Positions 56,462-64,000 of a DNA stretch of 64,000 nucleotides are shown piece by piece. A model generated the notes under the pieces. That model did no database searches, was not told the origin of the DNA, and saw only the letters and a list, made by a program, of their open reading frames with translations. Source of the DNA: Engraulis encrasicolus (lineage: Eukaryota; Chordata; Actinopteri; Clupeiformes; Engraulidae); assembly GCF_034702125.1 (NCBI RefSeq), contig NC_085876.1, positions 15,775,253 through 15,839,252 on the forward strand. The letters are read 5' to 3'. Position numbers and translations under genes: made by a program. Positions within the stretch are counted from its first letter, which is position 1. Each line of letters starts with the position of its first letter.

Positions 56462-56848
56462 TCCTTATATAAATGAGTCATGTTCCACAGCTGCACCCAG
56501 TGTTCCTCAAGAAGTCATTTCCTCTAATTTGGCCCTTGCTAAATTAATTAGCACTTAACTGAGGCGCATGCACTCATACATATGCAAACACACACACGCA
56601 CACAAAACACACGCACACACACACGCAGCCCCACCTTTATATCTTTGTGGGGCCCTTGTGGGGCCCTTCCTATCTTTGTGGGGGCCTTCCATTCATATTA
56701 ACCCTTACAGTAGCTAAAGAACGCTAAACTGTGCCCAAACCAAAATAATCCAAAATAATAATTTAAGGATTTGGGCCCCACATGGAGCGAAGGCTACAGC
56801 ATGTGGGTGTGCACCAATAGCAGTAGCCTCACAAAGGTAGATTGGTGT

Positions 56849-56853
<5 letters not shown>
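56462..56853. other. Unassigned sequence
   Basis: No gene. Short CA-rich run (56585-56625) and a doubled GTGGGGCCCTT phrase (56647-56673). Confidence 0.4.

Positions 56854-56932
<79 letters not shown>
56854..56932. repeat. CA microsatellite
   Basis: Pure CA array. Confidence 0.97.
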
Positions 56933-56936
<4 letters not shown>

Positions 56937-57016
56937 TCCCTTATAAAATAAATTAACACAGAGCTGAATAGAAAGCTTTCACACACCACATGACACGGCA
57001 TACACTCACTCTCAGC

Positions 57017-57688
57017 CAGGGCTGGACTGGCCATCTGGCATAGCGGGCATTTCTGAAATTTCTGAAAATAGGGGCCCACGAACATAACTAGTGGTTCAGA
57101 ATTGATTTCCCGGTGGGCCCTGCACGAGGGTGCAGGTGTGACGGAGGTCATCTTGCACCTGTTCACCCCCCTCGGGGATCGAACGTGCGACCTCGTCAAC
57201 TACAACGGTCCGGCAGTGGGAGACACAGTACGATACCGCTGGGCCGTTCAATGGCACAAGACTGTATGAGGCTATTGGAGGGAGGTTTAGCAACGTTCCA
57301 CGCAAACTCTGTGCTAGTTAGCCTCCTTTACACTCTCTCCCTTAAACCTCACTCCCAATCCGGGTCGAACGACACCACTGTGACGGAGGTCATCTTGCAC
57401 CTGTTCACGCCCCTCGGGGATCGAACGTGCGACCTTGTCAACTACAACGGTCCGGCAATGGGAGACACAGTACGATACCGCTGGGCCAAGAGACTAGTCT
57501 CTCGGCCCAATGGCATGAGACTGTATGAGGCTATCGGAGGGAGGTTTACCAACATTCCACGCCAACTCTGTGCTGGTTAGCCTCCGTTACACAGGGCCCA
57601 CCTGGAAATCAATTCTGCACCGCTAATTATGAGGGGCCCCTTTAAGCCAAAAGTGCCCGGGCCCTATTTCTCCCTCAGTGCATCCATG
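57017..57688. mobile_element. hAT-type foldback MITE, CAGGGCTGGACTGG start
   Basis: Starts CAGGGCTGGACTGGCC. Exact 8-bp duplications CTCTCAGC lie at 57009-57016 and 57689-57696. An internal inverted pair (about 57084-57121 and 57594-57630, containing GGAAATCAATTCTG and its complement) forms a hairpin whose loop holds two tRNA-like units. No transposase. Confidence 0.85.
57137..57593 (-). repeat. Two tandem tRNA-derived units
   Basis: Units start at 57137 and 57379 (period 242), each opening TGTGACGGAGGTCATCTTGC. On the minus strand each reads TGGCCCAGCGGTATCG (A-box-like; the second unit has CTTGGCCCAGCGG) and GTCGCACGTTCGATCCC (B-box-like), in the right order and at plausible spacing. Both units are alike, so the duplication is recent. 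They look like a tRNA-derived SINE head rather than working tRNAs. Confidence 0.72.
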
Positions 57689-57696
57689 CTCTCAGC

Positions 57697-58716
57697 ACTC
57701 TTGGCTCAGTTAGCATCTGAGTGAATTAGTCAGAGACTGCAAAGTAGTTTTCCTACAAAAAAAATTATGAAAATGTGTTATTGATTTAGAACAATGCCAA
57801 GACTGTAGAAGGCAGACGTTTCTCACACTGCAAAAATGTGTTTCCGACTGTGTAAATGTGTCTGCGAAAAATAAGATTGACAAGGTCTTCTGCTTTTTTA
57901 GGTGTAAAGGAACTGCCTAATAAAACCTGCTGTGCAACTACTGAGAAAAAATGGGAAAAAGTGGATTGCTCTTATTTATAAAGAGAACATGAAAAGAGCA
58001 TTGGGTGAACTTGGAAACATGAACAAGCGGGAAATTATTTTGTTAAGCAAGCAATATCAACGATATAGGAAGTAACATCTGATGGGATCATGAAAATGGA
58101 CAAATCTACCGTACTCTGTTAACGCAATATACAATATATTTAGGCCTACTGTATTTTCTGTACAGTTTCCAAAAATAGCATTTTCAAAAGCAAGATAGGG
58201 GGAAAATATGGTTCAAACTAAACCTCTGGGGATAGCGAAAAAGAAGTGAAAATTCAGCTCTGTTGTATTGTGTGTATTGAGCAATAGTGTGTGATGTGTT
58301 TTTGACCTTATAAACTCATCTGTTGGAGAAGGCAATGTGCGCAGTAATGGCGCAATCAGTAGGAGAATGAACCCAAGACAGCATTTTGACAAGGCCAACC
58401 ATAGGACCAAACGCAGCGCTTTCAGGTGTGTTAATGAAGGAAAACCCTGAATTACTATCGATTTTGCTGTTGTGTGAGACGAGAGAAAGTCCAGATTTCA
58501 TCAGAACAACAAGTCCTTTTGTACGTCAATATGCATTCTCTATTTTGTAGAACTCATAGTCTAGCAATATCTTGACTGATTGTCATCACAGGGTCTTGAT
58601 GAAAACTCCATTTTAAGCCTTTTTTTGTTGGACTGCTGCATGTAATTTGGTTCAGCTTTTATTTGCTCTGCACGTGTGTCTCAACTGTTGCCAGATGGGT
58701 AAACGTAATTCATAGA
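57697..58716. other. AT-rich unassigned sequence
   Basis: No gene seen. A mirrored pair of short phrases GTGTTTCCGACTGTGTAAATG lies near 57839. Nothing else supports a call. Confidence 0.4.
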
Positions 58717-59605
<889 letters not shown>

Positions 59606-59966
59606 GAGCAGGTGATGAATAGACAGTCACATGTGGGGGCTGCACTGCTCCATCACAGACCCGTTTCTACCTCTGGCGGAAATGGACACTGTGGAATTAT
59701 GGGTAGGAAACCCTGGGCCAGCATGCAAGTATCCTCCCGCCAACCTGATGGATTTAGATAGACTGCCTCTCCATCTTGTACCCCCCTCCCCCCAAAAAAA
59801 ACGTTTTCTGTCTACACACATCTCTCTCTCTCTCACACACACACACACATACTTTGTCCACCCCACCGTTCCACACCTCCACCACAGTGTCCAATCTCCT
59901 GCTGTCCAAGGATCACCATGGTAATTGAGCTGATGTGTGGCATCTATCAAATGTCATAGCAGCAAC

Positions 59967-60047
<81 letters not shown>

Positions 60048-60399
60048 CTCCTTCGCTTGTCAATTATGGTTATTAATTAGATGCTATCTAACCCCCCCAA
60101 GCCTGTCAGAGCCTTCAATGCAATCACTCCAGCTCCAAAACGTGATGGTTTGAGGCGTGCTTTCCATCAAATCCCTTTTGTTCCACAGCTGAGAGACAAC
60201 TAAGTGGACCCGCCTTATTGCCAGAACCATTCCACTCCTCTATAACGGTCTGTCCATCCATCCATCCATCTCTTCTTTCATCCGTCTATCCATCCAGGCA
60301 GTGATGTAGACAGGGGGGGGGAGATTTAAATTGATGAGTGCCAGCGATGGTTGTGATGGGGTTGGGGATCTGTTTGCAGGAGTGAGATGGGAGCGTACC
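59606..60399. other. Unassigned sequence with a CA array and CATC tetramers
   Basis: No gene. Pure CA array at 59971-60043 and CATC units at about 60252-60297. A G-run at 60312-60321. Confidence 0.75.
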
Positions 60400-60651
60400 T
60401 ATGTTCCCCGGGTCCTATGTTCCCCGGGTCCTATGTTCCCCTGTCTTTGTGTGGGAGTAGGGAACATAGGACCCTTTTTCTGAAAAAAGGGTTCTATGTT
60501 CCCCGCATTGTATGTTTCCGAGTTTTAAAATTGTGCCCTTCACAAAACCATCCCTAAACTTAACCTGTCAGAAATGCAATGTTTCTGAGTTGTAAATTTG
60601 TGCCCTAACCAAAACTATCCCTAAACCTAACCTCACAGTTGAACAACAACC
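60400..60651. repeat. Repeat with GGGAACATAGG hairpin, left half
   Basis: Three CCTATGTTCCCC phrases precede GGGAACATAGGACCC and its complement GGGTTCTATGTTCCC, forming a hairpin at 60463-60503. The sequence then reads GCATTGTATGTTTCCGAG. A related segment reappears in the same orientation at 63898-64000 beyond the hAT-type element. Confidence 0.65.
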
Positions 60652-60708
60652 TAGGGGTGCGCGGTATGGACGGTATACTATCGTGCGTGGTATTTTTTCC
60701 TAGCCTGG

Positions 60709-61094
60709 TTCACACCAGACGTTGTGTGTGTAGCTTCGGCACCCCCTGGCGGCGCAGAGCTACACACACTACCGTCTAGTACACAGCCATAGAGCACGCT
60801 CCGTCTCCAACCAGAAAATAGGCTGAGAATTTTTTGCTTCGGCACGGCCTCCTCACCAACAAATTCCTTCAAAAACCTTCCTGTTAATCTTTAAAGTCTT
60901 TAGTCTGTCTCTAATCTGTCTTGTGACTCCTCAATGTGAGTTACCGTTGATTTTGAAGCAATAAATTCTCAGCCTATTTTCTGGTTGGAGACGGAGCGTG
61001 CTCTATGGCTGTGTACCAGACGGTAGTGTGTGTAGCTCTGCTCCGCCAGGGGGCGCCGAAGCTACACATACACCGTCTGGTGTGAACCAGGCAA
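60709..61094. mobile_element. Foldback element with ~125-bp arms
   Basis: The left arm starts GCCTGGTTCACACCAGACG and runs to about 60832. The right arm (about 60970-61094) is its reverse complement with few differences, ending GTCTGGTGTGAACCAGGC. The arms contain GTGTGTGTAGC, GGCGGCG/GGGGGCGCC and GAGACGGAGCGTGCTCTATGG. Loop of about 140 bases. No coding capacity. Confidence 0.85.
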
Positions 61095-61876
61095 ATTTTT
61101 TCCCCCAAGGTTTGGATTTTGTCCAAACCGCTCTACCGCCATAGCGCATTGCGTCCTGCAGATGGCAGTAATAGGCAACGTTTTGAACATCCACCGACTG
61201 TCTCTCCTAGTAGCAAAAGAATATGTGGTTGTAGAATAGAAGCACAATTTCATTTAAGCTTTAAGTGTAAAATGTATAGTTAGTGTAGTGAACTATTGTT
61301 TTTAACTGTATGTGATTTCGATTCTGGTCTCCACAATTTAATGTACAGTGGTTTATGAAAAGCAAGTTAGCAAGCTAACAGCCCAAATCATTCATGTCAA
61401 TGCTGGTGTCTGACAACAGAAATGTGCTAAATCTATGTGCTACTGGTTGCTTTACATTTGCGCCAGCCTTGCTGTATGTTACTGTGTCCAGGTGAGATAA
61501 TATCATTCACGATATCTGGCTGGGTGTTAGTAACTTAGAAGAATGTTCACTGTTTAAAATGTGATTTAGCGATTTCGCTAACGTTAGCACGCTAACCGCT
61601 GCTGCAGTGATAGCTGCCATTGAAATGCATTAGTCCTACAATGCATTGCTAGCTGCCTCATGTGAAAGTTCGTTTTTCTTTTACTTTAACAATAACAGCT
61701 GAACCATAAGGCTTGGCATAATCACAGATGCAAGCACACATATCCAAATTACCCCCAGCAACTCCAGAAATAGAAAAAAAGGTCAAATGAACGATTTATT
61801 GGATAAAATCCATGTTCAGTTTGACACCCCTCCCTTTCCTAGTTTAACCCCTTCTAGACTTTGACAGTGTTGTAGC

Positions 61877-62917
61877 TAGGGTGACCAGCTGTCCGGACTT
61901 CGGCCGGACAACCCCGCCCCTTAACTTTCTAACCTTGCGTCCTCGCGCCGTACCCATTGCTTCGAGTTGCCGCCTCACCGCCTCCGTGGAGAAAACAGTG
62001 AAGTCGGCATTCTAAACTGTAGGCAGAAATCAGGGAGCAGCGCTGCCATCTTACCTCAGACAAACGCAGCTGCCAACAACAGTTGTACTTGTAAAACTTG
62101 GGAAGGATTTCGCATGTCATTATCTCACTCCAATAAAGGAGTAATCAGTAGGCTACCACTAACTTAATGTTGTATCGGAGACGGCAGGTTACGACAGACA
62201 AATCCTTCCGTTATCTATTAGGCTATTTCATAAATAGGCCTATGTTTTCATGTATTTTGGGTAGTCATGCATGCGTGGGCCTATAATAGCCAACAAGTTA
62301 TTTGATTTACTTTACTCAAAGTTGGTCAGGAGTGTTTTATCAGCGGTGTTTTAAAACGAGAGGCGACCGCTTCTGTCAACTTTTTTTTCATGCAGACCGA
62401 CGCTTGGATAACCATAGCAACAACACGAGCTCAAAATACAGACAAAGCGCACATGCAGAAATACTCCCTGTTTGCAAAGTTGTGAGAGCCCTCGTTGTAA
62501 ATGCATTCAGCGGACAAACTTACTTGCACCATGCGTTGCCAGTGCAGGGAAAAAAATGGGGGAAACAAACAGTAGGAGACAATAGGCTATAGCAACCTTA
62601 TTTCACTTTCATACACTCAGTCAAAGCAAGTTATTTCACGTAGACTATGGACCGCAAATAACACAAATCGCGTGCAGATTTCCCCGACATTAGGCTAAAG
62701 CAATATAGTCAATTTTTTGTTCAAAGTCTGGAGTAACTGGAGTAACATGGCGGCCGCAGTTATCGGAAACACGAGCGACTGTCAGTCTAGTTTGTGTCAA
62801 TGACGTTGCCTTGCATCTCGAGGCCAGTAAGCATAAGGCAAGTAGGAGAGGAAAGTCAAAGAGAGGGACACACGGACGTCGCAAACAGGTCGTAAAAACA
62901 GACCGATGGCCACCCTA
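61877..62917. mobile_element. hAT-type element, TAGGGTGACCA ends, 1041 bp
   Basis: Ends TAGGGTGACCA and TGGCCACCCTA, inverted with one mismatch. Exact 8-bp duplications GTTGTAGC lie at 61869-61876 and 62918-62925. Internal frames are under 100 codons and show no transposase motif, so it is non-autonomous. Confidence 0.9.
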
Positions 62918-62932
62918 GTTGTAGCCTATTTC

Positions 62933-63585
62933 CACAGTGGGTTTACATACAGTGTTGAATCTCGCCCTCAAACCCGTGCCTGCAGTTCACCTAGGGAGCG
63001 CTGTCGAGACAGCAGAGCTCATAAGGCTGGCGCTAATAACTGACAATTGTGCTCGCTGTCTGCTGAAACTTGACAATATTACTGTAAGTTCTGAGAAACC
63101 AATGTGGATTTCAATGAAATGTACAATAACCTGGGAGTTATGTCCTTCTGATTTCCTACAGCTTTGGCATTTATGAGTCAGGCTCCGCTAGCATCTTGCT
63201 AACAAAATTGCTTTACGGCCGTCGTGATCACAGCAATACAGCCGGCCGACCAATCCAAACGCAGTGTGTGAAGCCACTCGTGACATCATATTGACAATAA
63301 AGACGTATTTTACAAAGATCCAGCAAGTTTAAACATTCAAACTAACTGCTGTTTGAAAGGATAATCTATCCTGCCTTTTGGAAAAATAAAATGAAACGAT
63401 GATACCAATTCTCTCCCAAAGCAATGGCAGCATCGTGGTTGAGCTCCATGGGACCCCATTCATTTCAACAGCCTCTGCGCTCCTTGGCGCTCCTCTGCAC
63501 TGTCTGGATGGCGCCACTTAGTGGACAGTACCACCCGGAAAAAGTAGCGAGATTCCTGTCTCGTACTACCCATAAACACTCTCTG
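62933..63585. mobile_element. 650-bp dispersed element with 7-bp flanking duplications (copy 2)
   Basis: Same element as 35016-35665, with a 3-base insertion (CTTCTGATT against CTGATT) and a few base changes. Flanked by CTATTTC (62926-62932, 63586-63592), unlike the GTACTAG of copy 1. It lies directly beside the right target duplication of the hAT-type element at 61877-62917. Confidence 0.82.
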
Positions 63586-63864
63586 CTATTTCATTGCATT
63601 GCATTGCAAAATGCATTTTGCATAGTTTTTGTTTGTTTTCAAAAGATTTGAATTGCAAGAATTCACACACATTCCAAAAATGCAAATGTTTAAAAAATGC
63701 AAATGCAAAAGTAAAAAAAAAAAAGGTGTTTTGTACATTTTGAGATGGAATGCTTAAATTTTACACAAATGTAAAATATCGTGATATATACCGTGATATA
63801 TACCGTGGCTAAAATTACACCGAGGTATACATTTTTGGCCATACCGCCCACCCCTACAACAACC

Positions 63865-64000
63865 TGCCCTTTGCCATGCGGTAGCAGTCTACTTAGAAGC
63901 AGCGGGGAACATAGAACCCTTTTTTGAAAAAAAGGTCCTAAGTTCCCTGCATTGTATGTTTCCGAGTTTTCAAATTATGCCCTTCCCAAAACCATCCCTA
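63865..64000. repeat. Repeat with GGGAACATAG hairpin, right half
   Basis: GGGGAACATAGAACCC, a short A-rich loop, then GGTCCTAAGTTCCC and GCATTGTATGTTTCCGAG. These are phrases shared with 60460-60545. It runs off the window edge. Confidence 0.65.

Larger units (their letters stand above)
60652..63856. mobile_element. hAT-type element, TAGGGGTG ends, 3.2 kb, containing three insertions
   Basis: Ends TAGGGGTGCGCGGTATGG and CCATACCGCCCACCCCTA. Exact 8-bp duplications CAACAACC lie at 60644-60651 and 63857-63864. Inside are a foldback (60709-61094), a second hAT-type element (61877-62917) and the 650-bp dispersed element (62933-63585). Removing these leaves about 1.1 kb with no transposase frame. 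The region just inside the right end is rich in ATATACCGTG phrases. Confidence 0.9.

Overview
This is gene-poor, repeat-saturated vertebrate DNA, most likely from a teleost fish. The evidence is the very long CA/GT and GA/CT microsatellites, dense hAT-type MITEs, a Gmr1-like LTR retrotransposon (a fish and deuterostome group) and tRNA-derived repeats. I see no convincing host gene, exon series, rRNA, functional tRNA or CRISPR array. The only long reading frames that make biological sense belong to retroelements. The other long open frames are translations of simple repeats and mean nothing.

Layout: 1-5.8 kb is simple sequence, including a ~1 kb TGTTG array. 6-11.2 kb is a run of DNA transposons, with one hAT element (8427-9644) nested in a larger one (8311-11233). 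12-18 kb is unassigned sequence with microsatellites and two more hAT-like MITEs. 18.15-26.5 kb is a direct tandem duplication of a ~2 kb unit. Its left copy carries a hAT MITE (18703-19240). Its right copy carries a complete Ty3/gypsy element (21015-26022) with identical 195-bp LTRs and one open 1321-residue Gag-Pol frame. Each copy preserves the empty site of the other copy's insertion. 26.8-38.9 kb holds dispersed repeats, minisatellites and CA arrays.

39619-53687 is a three-level nest. A retrovirus-like element on the minus strand (467-bp LTRs with 2 differences, tRNA-Leu-type primer site, decayed gag, no recognisable pol) was entered by a plus-strand Gmr1-like element (44921-51771, identical 489-bp LTRs). 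That element was in turn entered by a 931-bp foldback element with TTAA target duplications (48760-49690), which sits between its integrase and reverse-transcriptase regions. The Gmr1-like element has Ty3/gypsy-type proteins in the Ty1/copia order (integrase before reverse transcriptase).

54.4-64 kb holds a decayed Tc1-like fragment, a hAT MITE with two tRNA-like units in its loop (57017-57688), and a 3.2 kb hAT-type element (60652-63856) containing three further insertions. Eleven insertions with hAT-type ends and 8-bp (exact or near-exact) flanking duplications can be read directly. The window is best understood as a stratified record of transposition, not a set of cooperating genes.
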